DNA of 64,000 nucleotides, from assembly GCA_964036045.1 (NCBI GenBank), contig OZ038382.1, positions 114,808,587 to 114,872,586 of the forward strand, written 5' to 3'. The notes below the pieces were generated by a model. The model was not told where the DNA came from, ran no database searches, and saw only the letters and a program-made list of their open reading frames with translations. The DNA is from Eutreptiella sp. 'Long Island Sound 2002'. Its lineage: Eukaryota > Euglenozoa > Euglenophyceae > Eutreptiales > Eutreptiaceae. A program made the position numbers and the translations under genes. This document shows positions 53,072 through 63,057 of the stretch, piece after piece. The stretch's first letter is position 1. Each line of letters opens with the position of its first letter.

Positions 53072-53540
53072 GGAGTTTGGCGAAGTCATGCTCAGTTGTG
53101 TGGGGTCCATGAAGGATCAACACACTTGGGCTGTCAAACCCAGCGACGTCGAAGATTTGTTTGTCCAGATCTGCCCTGCAAGAATTAACAGACGCCTGCT
53201 GGTTAGTGGTTTGTCCTCCGACATCAAAACATAGATCCGACAGCGCTTGCACTCGTATGTTCTTGATGACCGCCGATTTCAGTACTGTCCTTGGAAGTCG
53301 GATACCTCGACCATGGAGACACACTGGGAGGCTGATCCAGATTTTCCGTCCGACCGTTACAGCGAGCCGGACGTGGACACGTACAGAACTGTGTTACCTG
53401 ATGTTTTGCGTACATTTCTGAGGCAGCCGCGGAATTTCTCACCTTCCGTAATACGATTGCTGGACAACAAGGTTCCCCTGCGGCCTGATGCGCAGCGCAC
53501 GAACATTCTGGACACAATCTGGGCCTTTACAGATGCATAA
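52959..53540 (+). CDS. Unrecognised protein block 2, probably continuing block 1
   Basis: A second frame overlaps the end of block 1 and carries LLHWQAFNSALPELSYGEEFG and EVMLSCVGSMKDQHTW. After TAG 53232-53234 it continues in the same frame with IRQRLHSYVLDDRRFQYCPW and ends in Asp-Ala at TAA 53538-53540. A TGA follows six codons later. The frame change relative to block 1 near 52,960-53,060 could be an intron or a frameshift. Function unknown. Confidence 0.4.
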
Positions 53541-53806
53541 CATCGGTTTTTAGGTTGATTCCCAACTTTGTTGTTGTTGTTGCGCGCACACCGGTGCTTT
53601 TGCTCACTAGTGCGTGTTTGCAATGCGAGCCCTCGCAATCGTCTTTTCAAAAAGTGCTTTTTTGACTGTACGTTGTTACCTTAATGCGATGCCTCGCAAT
53701 ACGAAGTAGGTGATTGCAGACAAATACCCATAATATCGATTGCGAGCCCTCGCAATCAAAGAATAAACATGTACATTTCTCTCCCTTTTTACAGGCCTAT
53801 TTCAAC
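53541..53806. other. AT-rich spacer with three palindromic sites and a splice-acceptor-like end
   Basis: TGCGAGCCCTCGCA at 53,624-53,637 and 53,741-53,754, and TGCGATGCCTCGCA at 53,685-53,698. Near the right end TTTCTCTCCCTTTTTACAG (53,776-53,794) is a typical polypyrimidine tract and AG acceptor, directly before the ORF at 53,807. Confidence 0.55.
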
Positions 53807-54049
53807 ATGGCAGAGAGTTTGACGCCAACAAAAGCGGGTAGAGCATCACCAGACACGTCACAAGTACCACTCACGCAGGAAACGGTGCCTGAGGAGTTTT
53901 TGAGTTTCTACAAGAAGCCTTTGCAGGTGGACGTTGACGTTGGGAACCTTTACATCCACAAGAAGGGGAAGTACGGCCCGATCCGGAAGTATCAACAGAC
54001 GCGAGTGGACGAGGTATTGAGAAGTCTTATCGGAGGACCTTCTCTCTGA
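53807..54049 (+). CDS. Short ORF cut by the A'' fragment
   Basis: ATG 53807 opens a frame starting MAESLTPTKAG, with a Thr/Pro-rich head and then a charged globular stretch (EFLSFYKKPLQVDVDVG, NLYIHKKGKYGPIRKYQQT). Homology to the A' fragment begins at 54,029, in the middle of this frame. The last residues and the TGA at 54047-54049 are therefore foreign. It looks like the first exon of a gene truncated by arrival of the composite repeat. Family unknown. Confidence 0.4.
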   Translation: MAESLTPTKAGRASPDTSQVPLTQETVPEEFLSFYKKPLQVDVDVGNLYIHKKGKYGPIRKYQQTRVDEVLRSLIGGPSL

Positions 54050-54765
54050 TTCAGAGCTGAATCTGGTTCAGGGGTATTTGGATGGACCCTTTCACAACTG
54101 GGAAAGCCAGAGAGAGGGAAAAGGCCAGGACAAAGCGTTGTGGGAATTGGACGGCATCGTCCCTGGCTACTATGACAAGAATGCCTTCTTAAAAAGGGTG
54201 TTTGAGCACATGTCCAGGCAGGACCAGCCGGTTGGTGGTAACCCACCAACGTACGGCAATTTGTTCCAGGGGAAGGCCAGAGATGGGCCCATCGGGCACT
54301 TAGGGAGACGCCCAGAGCTGAAGCAACGTGGGAATGTTTTCCCACTAGTAAGCTCCGTGGTTCAAGGGCCCAGGAAAGCCAAGGAGGACTACCATGAGTG
54401 CTTCAACATCCAGACATTGAGGCCCAGGCTGAAGAAGAAGTACGGAAGTACCTTCCTCAGTGGAAAGCCTGTGTTTTCCCCGTCAGTCCCTGAAAGGTAC
54501 GGGGAGGCCAAGATACGATTGAAGCCAGACCCCTGTGTGAACTGACACCAGGAGTGCGCCCTCCGAGGCGAGAGGAAAGAGGCCCTGGAGAAGATCCTAC
54601 AAGCGTTCATTGACAGATGCCGTTTAGAGCCCTGTCACTCCGAGTGGGCGTCCCGCTGCTTCGCTTTCTTCAACAACGTGGCCGCAGAGTGGCGGCTGGC
54701 TTTAGGAGTCCAAGTGGGGCGCTCCTGGCTGTGCAGGCACAGGACTTGTCGGCGAGAGTAAGAAA
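54029..54765 (+). pseudogene. Fragment A'': second copy of the chromovirus RT N-terminal fragment
   Basis: From ATCGGAGGACC at 54,029 it matches A' from 19,819 onward. It includes LVQGYLDGPFHNWESQ, HMSRQDQPVGGNPPTYGNLF and GKPVFSPSVPERYGEAK, then the RT start and the same fold-back junction near 54,705. It lacks the protease part that A' has to its left, so 54,029 is a breakpoint. Confidence 0.8.
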
Positions 54766-55540
54766 AGATCACTGCATTTTCTTTTTGGAGGTCTTGATCC
54801 AGGCCAAGCCCCCCCTAAAACCCTTTTGTTGATGCTGAGACTTACATAAGCATTTTCATCTCTCTTTTAGAGCTTAAAGTACACGTCCTCAAAGTAACTA
54901 GGGTTATAACCCTAGCCCCCCATGAAGTTCACCCCTACCACTCAAACTGAGCGCAGATATCTTCCTTCATGGAGGTTATACCGAAATACAGTAGGCATTT
55001 CATGCCTAAGGCCTTGTAGGTTACGCCTAGTGGTCCCCCACCTCAAGACCCCTATACTCAACTGATTCTACCACTTATTGTAGTTCTACGTTTTAACTGT
55101 TTCTGAATTTAGTTGCTTGGCCAAGTCATATTCTGTGTCTGGCCTAACTCCTTTGCCCCACATTCCTAACCAACTCGATTTCATCAAAGAGAGTGCCCAT
55201 GAAGTGCTTGATGCTAACCTGGAGGCGAGAGTCATGCCAGTTATTATTTAAAATCCTTTGTTTTATGGATTGGTCATTGAAGCTTTGTACTTAAGCCTGC
55301 TTTGTCTATCTGCAGCCCTTCTGTGAGACACTGGATTTCAAAAACTATTCATTGATTCGATCCACAGCCTGTTCCTGCTCTATTTGCTGCTTTGGTTCTG
55401 TTTTCCAACACCAAAACCTGCAGGATTTCATCAAAACTATTAGGGCACTAATCAAGGACATCTTTCCGGTAGCAGAGGCAACCCTTGAGAACCTTTGGAA
55501 CCGACTATGAGAAGTACACAAGCAAAACCCAGCAAACAAT
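54766..55540 (+). other. Composite-repeat spacer and element B 5' non-coding region (copy 2)
   Basis: Uninterrupted equivalent of 20,546-20,844 joined to 37,990-38,474. It contains the empty element A target (CTAT at 55,052-55,055). It includes a short open minus frame (55641-55345) that I do not consider a gene. Confidence 0.75.
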
Positions 55541-56253
55541 ATGTCCACACCATCAGTACAACTGTCCGCCAGGACTTGGCCAACTCGGAGTGTACAAGTA
55601 CAACTGGGCAGCAGTAGGCCCTTCTCAATGAGTGAGCCCAAGCTCAGAGTTGCATCTGGGTCTCAAGAAGATCAAGTACACAGAAGGGCGGAACAAGAAG
55701 CGCCCAGAGAAATAGCAATACCCTTAACCACTGAGGCCTTGGCGTCCCGTGATGACAGCCTGCAGCACCTTCGCCGAAGAGCTGCTGTCGCCATCTCCCG
55801 TTCAGCCTGCCCTGCACCTTGGTCTGCGGCAGCTAGAGGCCCTGAGGAACAAGAAGAACTGAGAAGGAGAATGGACGAGTACCTGCTCCACGAAGAGTAC
55901 TACAAGTCCGGCCGAGGGGAAGATGGAGAGGAAGCACTCAAAGCTTCCGGATCCCCACCACATACGGACAAGGGTTCCTACCTTTACTCCGGCCCACTTA
56001 CGGACCTGGCCGACACTGTGTCTCTACCCAGGCGACCGAGAGGGCCAGCAAGGCGTCCAGAGCTGCCAAACACAAGCAGGAACCATGAAGTGTGTCCAGC
56101 TTATGTGAAGGGTTCCCATCTCCCAGAGCCAACTTATGGTGCCCTGGACCGTACGGCCGAACTACTGACCAAACTACTGTCTGGGTTCGAAGATCCAGAT
56201 CTGACAGCCCTATCTGAGGCTGTCAAGGGGAAATTGGGTGTCACTGAACCCTT
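55541..56253 (+). pseudogene. Element B copy 2 Gag, 5' half
   Basis: Matches copy 1 Gag from MPRPSIQLS (here MSTPSVQLS) to KLGVTEP. It contains an extra QVHRRAEQ insertion near 55,675. The frame is open until the LTR element inserted after CCCTT at 56,249-56,253. Confidence 0.85.
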
Positions 56254-56765
56254 TGTAAAGGTGAGGACAAGCCTGAATGCCCGTGTCTTCTCTTGGTTTA
56301 CAATTTATTATCTTTTTTGCTATTTTGTTCACTTTGTATAGTGTTCAGTACTTGGTTGTACTGACATTTGTATATTACATAAACCCATATATTATGCTGT
56401 TGGCGTTGCGGTGCAGATGCCGCTTTTTGGGCACTGCAGGGCACGCGTGCGCACTGATTTGTGCATTGTTTTCTTTCGGAGAAGCACTGTTTTTTATTAT
56501 CAAAAGATCCGATTTTATAGGATTTAGCGTGTGTTAATGTATGTAATGCATTGCTGAATGTCTATTGTTTGCATAGTGTGCAATGGGATTGTTTGATCTC
56601 AGTATGGACACATTGACGGACCTGTGAATACAGTGAAAGAGTTCAAGATTTCAATCAGTCTTGGGTTTGTATTGTATCCGTTCGTTGCCGTGTCCCCTTG
56701 GGTTTTCAGTGACAAGATTTTGAAAAGAAAAGAACACGAGTTCAAAATTGGATGATTTTGAAAAG
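56254..56765 (+). repeat. 5' LTR of the small element (about 512 bp)
   Basis: Aligns with 58,796-59,307 until GATTTTGAAAAG at 56,754-56,765. The last 45 bp of the 3' LTR, with AACCTTGCAGGCTC, are missing here. Either this LTR has a terminal deletion or the 3' end has gained sequence. Confidence 0.7.
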
Positions 56766-56903
56766 TAGATCAAATGTCCAAAAGGATCGTCACGACCGCC
56801 AAACCCAAGGTTCCTGCAGATCACACCCCATGGCTATAAAGGCGCTGTCAAGACCAGCCCTTCACCGCCGCCAAGACCATCGCAGGCACTGCCGTCTCTT
56901 TCG

Positions 56904-57719
56904 TTGCAAGAGTTCGAAAAAGCGGAAATTCGGTTGAGAAATGATCTCAGGTACACTGCCGACTTCTTCCGCGCACGACTCTTTGCAAACTGGGGACATA
57001 AATTTCAAAAACTCTTCCGTCAACTGTTTTCCAACCAGCCCCCTTGCGAAGTGAAGGAATTCAAGGACGACGACGCGCAGTCCACTGAGGAAGTGCGCAG
57101 GTCCACGATCGAGATACGAAGAATGCTGAGTGACTTCGGAAAAAGGGTATGTGCCTTCGAGCAAGAACTGAGCCGTCATCAGTCACAAGCCAGCGGCATG
57201 GAACAAATGGGGCATAGAAGACAGCGCAAGTTTGAGAACGCAAGTTTCTCCCATTATTTTGTAGCTCCCGAAAAAGTGAAGTGGGCACCAAGGCAGAACG
57301 AAGTCAAGGTGGAGAATGCAAAGAGAACCGAAGTCTCAGAGAAACAAGCTTTGCGAGGCCAAAGGGAGGAGTTGCAACGTGGGAGTTCCAAGAACGCGTG
57401 GAGTCGAAGACATCAAGAACGAGACCAACCAAATGAACGTAAGCTACAAGGAACCGCGAATCAAACAAGCAGGTACCCGAACACAGAAAGTGAGAGTAAA
57501 AGGTGGCGCGGCCAAAGAGCAGGATGTGCTGTGCAGCGGCGCCATGCAGCCGTCAACCTGCCTGAGCTATTTGAGACAATGGTGGGACCTAAAAGGTGGA
57601 CTTGGCGGTATCAGAGCAAGAGATCCAGTTCACAAGTGGCAGCGTGCCCACCACGCGAGACGTGGGGCCTGGCTGTACAACCACGAAGATGCGAGGACGC
57701 GAATAATCCTTTCTCGTAA
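56904..57719 (+). CDS. Gag-like ORF of the small LTR element
   Basis: 271 codons, highly charged: a helical N-terminus (QEFEKAEIRLRNDLRYTADF), an amphipathic stretch near 60-100, then a basic Arg/Gln/Ser-rich tail. No zinc knuckle or protease motif was seen. As the only sizeable ORF between the LTRs it may be a Gag relic. An overlapping frame (57316-57864) is equally open but less protein-like. Confidence 0.35.
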   Translation: MQEFEKAEIRLRNDLRYTADFFRARLFANWGHKFQKLFRQLFSNQPPCEVKEFKDDDAQSTEEVRRSTIEIRRMLSDFGKRVCAFEQELSRHQSQASGMEQMGHRRQRKFENASFSHYFVAPEKVKWAPRQNEVKVENAKRTEVSEKQALRGQREELQRGSSKNAWSRRHQERDQPNERKLQGTANQTSRYPNTESESKRWRGQRAGCAVQRRHAAVNLPELFETMVGPKRWTWRYQSKRSSSQVAACPPRETWGLAVQPRRCEDANNPFS

Positions 57720-57864
57720 GGAGTTGGCGCTGACAGCGCTGTGTTCTGGTTCTTTGGGGCCTTGGACACTTTTAAAAGCGCGCTATTTTGAGCAAGTGTG
57801 GCGCCTGCTGCGAGCCCTTTGTGGCTCTTTGTGTATCAGGAGCGCTAACAGCGCTCACCTTTGA

Positions 57865-58642
57865 CAGCTTTTGGCGCTGCGAGCGCCTTGTTATGTTTTG
57901 TGTGAACAACTGTGCTTTGCACAGTGTTCGGCCTTTTGGGCTGCATATATGCAGGGATCTGATTTAGATTCGCTGGCATGTACTTTTTCAGTATGTCAAC
58001 GAGGTCTTTTTTGACCTCTTCGTGGGCGCCGAGCGCCTTGTTTGCTGACACTGACATGTTCCTTTGCTTTCTTTTTCGTTGTAGATGCTATTTTGAATCT
58101 GCAATGAGCAGTGATGGGGTACAGCCTGCTTGACACTTTGAGTGAACTCTGGTTTACTCAGTTTTTCAATTCTGTTTTGCTTTGCACCTGCCTGCTTGTG
58201 GGCAGAGTGTCTTTTTTGTTTTTCACCTGCTTTTGGCTTCAAAGAAAAGCACAGGACTTTGTTTTTGTTTTAGTATTTTAATACTAATTTTTTGGGCAGT
58301 AGCCATGGCATTGCTAGTCTTGTGCCATGGCACTTGACAGTTGAATACCCCAGTTCAGGATATGGGTATAGGTATAAAGGACTTGATGACTACCGTTCCA
58401 ATGCTGATTGTAGGGGCACGTTTTGCGGTGACAGAAAACCATTTGTAGGGGTTTAACCATCCATGGCAGCATGGTATTCCACTGGTTAGATAGTAGCCTT
58501 TTTACCTGGAATGGGTAGAAAGAGCCAGAGCACAACGCATCTACATGTGTATACTATTGTAGGTTTATAGCCTGCAGGTTTCATTATTTCTGTGCGGTCA
58601 GAGCCACCCTTGGGAGGGTAGTTCCGAGCCTGGGGGGGGGAG
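57865..58642. other. Internal non-coding part of the small LTR element
   Basis: T-rich plus strand with repeated GAGCGCC, GCGCT and GCGCCTTGTT words (57,725-58,050), then ordinary sequence. Minus-strand ORFs (58242-57988, 58535-58314) are short. No domain was seen. Confidence 0.4.
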
Positions 58643-58795
58643 TGTAAAACCCTGCAGGCTCATTTTGGAGGCAAAACAGTTTTTCACCCACCCAAAGCAG
58701 TGCTCTTTGACCCACCCAAACCGTCTTGCCTCACCTTTGGGTTGTTTTGGTTCAGCCACTCTTGGGCAGGCCCTGTGTGGGCTTTGGGGGGGGAG

Positions 58796-59352
58796 TGTAA
58801 AGGTGAGGACAAGCCTGAATGCCCGTGTCTTCTCTTGGTTTACAATTTATTATTTTTATTGCTATTTTTTTCACTTTGTATAGTGTTCAGTACTTGGTTG
58901 TACTGACATTTGTATGTTACATAAACCCATATATTATGCTGTTGGCGTTGCGGTGCAGATGCCGCTATTTGGGCACTGCAGGGCACGCGTGCGCACTGAT
59001 TTGTGCATTGTTTTCTTTCTGAGAAGCACCGACTTTCATTAGAAAAAGATCTGATTTTGTAGGATTTAGCGTGTGTTAATGTATGTAATGCATTGCTGAA
59101 TGTCTTTTTTTTGTATAGTTTGCAATGGGATTGTTTGATCTCAGTATGGACACACTGACGGATCTGCGAATACAGTGAAAGAGTTCAAGATTTCAATCAG
59201 TCTTGGGTTTGTATTGTATCCGTTCATTGCCGTGTCCGCTTGGGTCTTCAGTGACGAGATTTTGGAGAGGAAAGCACACGATATCAAAATCGGAGGATTT
59301 TGAAAAGTTTTAAAACCTTGCAGGCTCATTTCGGAGGCAAAACGGTTTTACA
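58796..59352 (+). repeat. 3' LTR of the small element (557 bp)
   Basis: Starts TGTAAAGG after TTTGGGGGGGGAG (purine tract) and ends GGTTTTACA. Its final 45 bp resemble 58,643-58,690, which itself follows a second G-rich tract (CTGGGGGGGGGAG). This suggests an older LTR edge or a nested solo end. Confidence 0.75.
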
Positions 59353-60856
59353 CCCTTACCGAAGCCAGCGCCAGCCTCACCCTCTTCCGAACTGAGCACG
59401 CTTGCTGAAGATCTCAAACGATCAAGGGTGTCCAGGTTGCTACCCAAGGTCACTTGCCCCAGCCCTTTTCATCCCCGTCCCAGGACAGTCCCCATCGCTG
59501 AGCTATAGGACGTGCCCGTGACAGAGACTGAGAAAAAACTGCTAACAGCTCTGGCACCCCTCGCCGGTGTACCTCCCCTTCCTTCAGGCCTGACCTCAGG
59601 GGCTGGGAAGAGTGGCAGACCAATTGCCCAGGCGAACATCCAGCTGGAATTGCCGGAGTTCCACCCTAAAAAAATGCCTGAATGGGCACACGAATTTCCT
59701 CAGTTTCTTTTAGCTTACCGGCCAATCCCATGTGGATGTGGCCACTAAATGCTCTCTTTTGAAACGCTCATGCAAAAAGAAATTTTTGCAAAAACAGGTG
59801 AAGCAGATTGTGAAAACCTGTTCAACATGGGCCGAGGTTCTCCAAAGACTGGAGAAAACTTTCCCGGTCTATGAAACTGACCTCAGTGTGCGCACAGAGA
59901 TTGAGGAGCTCCCTATGCTCCCTGAATTTCCTTCCGCTGCGCGAGTCTATAAATATGTTTGCGACCTGGAGTATCTGTTCTCATAAAGGAGCGTGGGTTC
60001 CCATGGAGCCACAGATCCCCACCTGTGGCTCATGAGTAAAATCCCTACACGTACGTGGGACGATTGCTGCACCACCTCAGAGAGGAAGAGTCGGACCCAC
60101 ACGTACGATGACTTTGTGGACCTGCTGATGGAGCTGGCCCTTGAGAGGGACAATAACTCCCATATGGAGAAATACCTCAAGAGACCCCTGGGTCGAGGTG
60201 GCGCCCCTGGCCCTGAATGTGGCGAAGGGAAAGGACCTAAGAATCCCACTAACACCAACAAGGGTGGTGGTAGAGGGGTGAGTAAACTGAGTGCCATGAA
60301 TGCGGTTAAACCTGAAACAGGTACATCCCCTCTCTTCTACTCTAAGCCTGTCAATGACAAGGGAGGGCTCTGTCATGCCCCTGACTGCGACCACCGCAGT
60401 GGTTGTATGCCGCAACTGAAACAACGGCAGCACACTAAAGATGCGAAAACAGTGACCCATCAGGACCATTTCAGGTGTACCATCACCTGTGGTTACTGTG
60501 GCAAACGTCGTCATTAGGAGGACGAATGTCACATAAAAAAATGTGAGACCGACAAACACAAACGGCAGGAGGCTGAACGCCAGCAAGCCCAAACACCCTC
60601 CAGAACTCCCCAGAATGGGGATAAGGGTGGTAAAGGAGGAGGCAAGGGAGGTGGCAAGGGTGGAAACACCAACCTTCAGAGGCGCTCATCGGCGCCCGCT
60701 ATTTCTCGCTCTCCTGCCGATGGTGACCCAAAGAAGCGCCCACAGGGGGATAACGCCTCCCCTGAGGGGTCTGACTCCGAGAAGAGGCGACTGGCCTGGA
60801 TGGCCAAGTCCCTCATGGCTGCAGGGGTTGATGTGAAATTCTCTGCTGAGGAGTAG
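59353..60856 (+). pseudogene. Element B copy 2 Gag, 3' half, with two in-frame TAG codons
   Basis: Resumes at CCCTTACCG. Capsid-like and zinc regions match copy 1, and the copy-1 TAG and TAA are TAT (Tyr) and TCA (Ser) here. From 59993 the frame is open to the knuckle CGYCGKRRH, TAG 60515-60517, then EDECHIKKCETDKHKRQ and the Gly/Lys tail. It closes with TAG 60854-60856 before the protease, all in one frame. Frameshifts occur earlier, near 59,740 and 59,985. Confidence 0.82.
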
Positions 60857-61270
60857 GGGGGCGGCTTGGCTTTCTGGATCCTCGTGAAAATCCAGGATCA
60901 ATTTTTTCAAGCAGTGCTTGACACCGGCGCAACACTCTCTATACTGGCCCTGCGCCTGCTAAAGACTTTCAAGAAAACTCAGACAGTGGCCATAAGAGTA
61001 GGGGATGGGCGTACCATCCATTCCTTGGGGAGTGTCGATGTGACTATTTGTCTTGGCGACGAAACTGTGAGCGAACACTGCAGAGTGTTGGACACTGACG
61101 TCTTTGACATCGTCATTGGCACCGACTTCCTACAAAAAAACCCCCAGGTAAAATGTTGTCTATCCTACCCCCTATTCTCTAGCCTGGAACTTTGGCAGTG
61201 GGCTCTTCTCGGTACCTTTGGAGCTGTCAGGCCAAAAAGAGTCTGGGCTGCGCTACGCAGCCAAGACTAA
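60857..61270 (+). pseudogene. Element B copy 2 protease
   Basis: Follows TAG GGG GGC GGC in the Gag frame. AVLDTGATLSILALRLLK holds the catalytic Asp. IRVGDGRTIHSLG and FDIVIGTDFLQKNPQV match the flap and the second strand of retropepsins. The frame is intact through the whole domain and stops at TAA shortly after; the connector continues in another frame. Confidence 0.85.
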
Positions 61271-61874
61271 CTATCGTACTCAAAACTACCCATTGGCCCG
61301 TCACGTTCTTGAAAATGGACTTGCGGCCCTTCAGGTATCCCTGGATGAGATCCAGGTGGAATCGTTCGCGAGCCAAAAACAGCACATCATGCAGTTGTAT
61401 TGCTCAAAATATTTGAATAACGTTTTCCGTTTCTTCTGGAAAGCAATTGGCCTAGCGTATGCTAACCCTCCCTTCTCCCTCCTCGCGAAGGTTCTAACCA
61501 AAATCGCTTATGAGTGAGGAAGGGTTGTCATGTGCACCCCTGACTGGGGTCATTCAGGTGAACACATTTATTGGCGCCGACTGCTGGACCAAATGACTAT
61601 GGGAAGAGTGCAACTCCCTGACGGTCCCATTTATGTGCCTGAGGAGTCAGACACAGCTATGCAGGCCCCTGAATGGGCCAGTTGCTTGTCCATTGTTGAT
61701 GCATCCCTCAATCCTGTACCCCTGTGTGATCTGGATCAGGTGCTACTGAAAGAGGTCATGGCCAAAAAACGTGGCTTGACCTTTTCTGATCTCAAAAAAC
61801 CATCTCCCGAGCACCTATCTGCCACACTTACTGGGTGTGAATCCCCTGATGGCGATCTGAACCTGCTGCTGTGA
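61218..61874 (+). pseudogene. Element B copy 2 protease-RT connector
   Basis: SGQKESGLRYAAKTNYRTQ to KVLTKIAYE, then TGA 61515-61517 (shared with copy 1), then CTPDWGHSGEHIYWRRLLDQ to GDLNLLL and TGA. No named domain. It sits one frame away from both protease and RT, in both copies. Confidence 0.6.
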
Positions 61875-63057
61875 AGGAGGATGCTGACGGCCAAATGTCA
61901 TAAATCGCCAGCTCTATCCCTTCTGTTGATCCCAGCTGTGTTGAACTCAAACACAGTCCCTTCCTGGCCCAGCTGCTGCTGGAGGAAGTAGACCTAGGGT
62001 CAACCTCAGAACCAGCTTCCCCTGTTGGGAGACCTGTGCTGCACATGCAGCATACTTGCTCAGGTTGACCCGTGACTCAGAATCCTGATGCTCTACCGCG
62101 GCCTGCTTCTAACAACATGCCACTGCCTGAGTATGACACTCAGGAACTCTGACGGCTGTTGTACCTGAGGGCTGAAGGTATTGAGCGCCAAGAACGGCTG
62201 CAATACCTCAGACAGACCTGGAAATCCTCAATCTGGTCTGAGGAGGACGATGACTCCTACACGCTACCTGACCCTGAGATACCCCTAGTGTATTCTCTGC
62301 ACTATCGGCAACAATGTTTTCCTAAGTGGGATAACGTCTCAGTACCTGCCGAAAGGGCTGATCGGCAGAAAAAGAAAGAGCCTGGTAAGAGCAATCTCCA
62401 TGCTGAGGAGGATTTCCTGCAGAAAATGGAGAGTCTGAACCTTGACCCCCGACTGAAGAAACTGCTCCTAACCTATGAGGAGGTGTTCGACGCCCTGCTG
62501 CCTCCCCTGTCCTGTAAAAAAACTGGTCCAGATGGACCTGAAACTGAAACCTGAATTTGAGAAGACGCGAGTGAGATGTCGTCTCTACCCCGCTCCTCAG
62601 GAGCAGGTTGAAGAAATCGAGCGACAGATTCAGGAATGCATTGATGCTGGCCTCGTAGAGGAATATAAGAAGGGGGACTACCCCCACCACTGCAGTCCCT
62701 GCTACCTGGTTGCTAAACCAGGATTCACTGCCCTGCATCTGGTTGTTGACTATGGTGAGGTCAATAAGAAAACCCAAAACCACTCAGGAAGTATTCCAAA
62801 GATGGAAAAAAATTCTGGAGCGTATTGCTAAATGCCGGTACAAAACCCAAATGGAAAAACACACCGGTTTCTGGCAGGTTGACCTAAAAGCCGCAGCTCA
62901 GGAACTGCTGGCCTTTATAACAACTCAGGATCGGGTGTTTAAGTGGAACGTCATGCCTTTTGGGCTGGCTAATGCCCTGGCACTCTTCCAAGATCTGGTG
63001 AACAAAATTTTGTACATACTGAGGCACAGACCTCTAGTACAGGAGTTGATTTGCTGA
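61875..63057 (+). pseudogene. Element B copy 2 reverse transcriptase, N-terminal and palm blocks
   Basis: The frame begins around the shared TAA 61901-61903. 62159-62554 reaches PLSCKK, where one extra A shifts the frame. HLVVDYGEVNKK and FWQVDLKAAAQELL with the first Asp follow, then FKWNVMPFGLANALALFQDL. TGA 63055-63057 replaces an Arg codon (CGA in copy 1). The IDDVSLGTN motif downstream is intact. Confidence 0.85.

Larger units (their letters stand above)
56254..59352 (+). mobile_element. Small non-autonomous LTR retrotransposon (3.1 kb) in element B Gag
   Basis: Flanked by a 5-bp duplication CCCTT (56,249-56,253 and 59,353-59,357). Copy 1 shows the empty site once at 39,168-39,172. Ends are TGTAAA..TTTACA. 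Direct terminal repeats run from 56,254 and from 58,796 (TGTAAAGGTGAGGACAAGCC). A G-rich purine tract precedes the 3' repeat. The internal 2 kb holds one ORF without pol motifs, so mobility would depend on enzymes supplied in trans. Confidence 0.85.
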
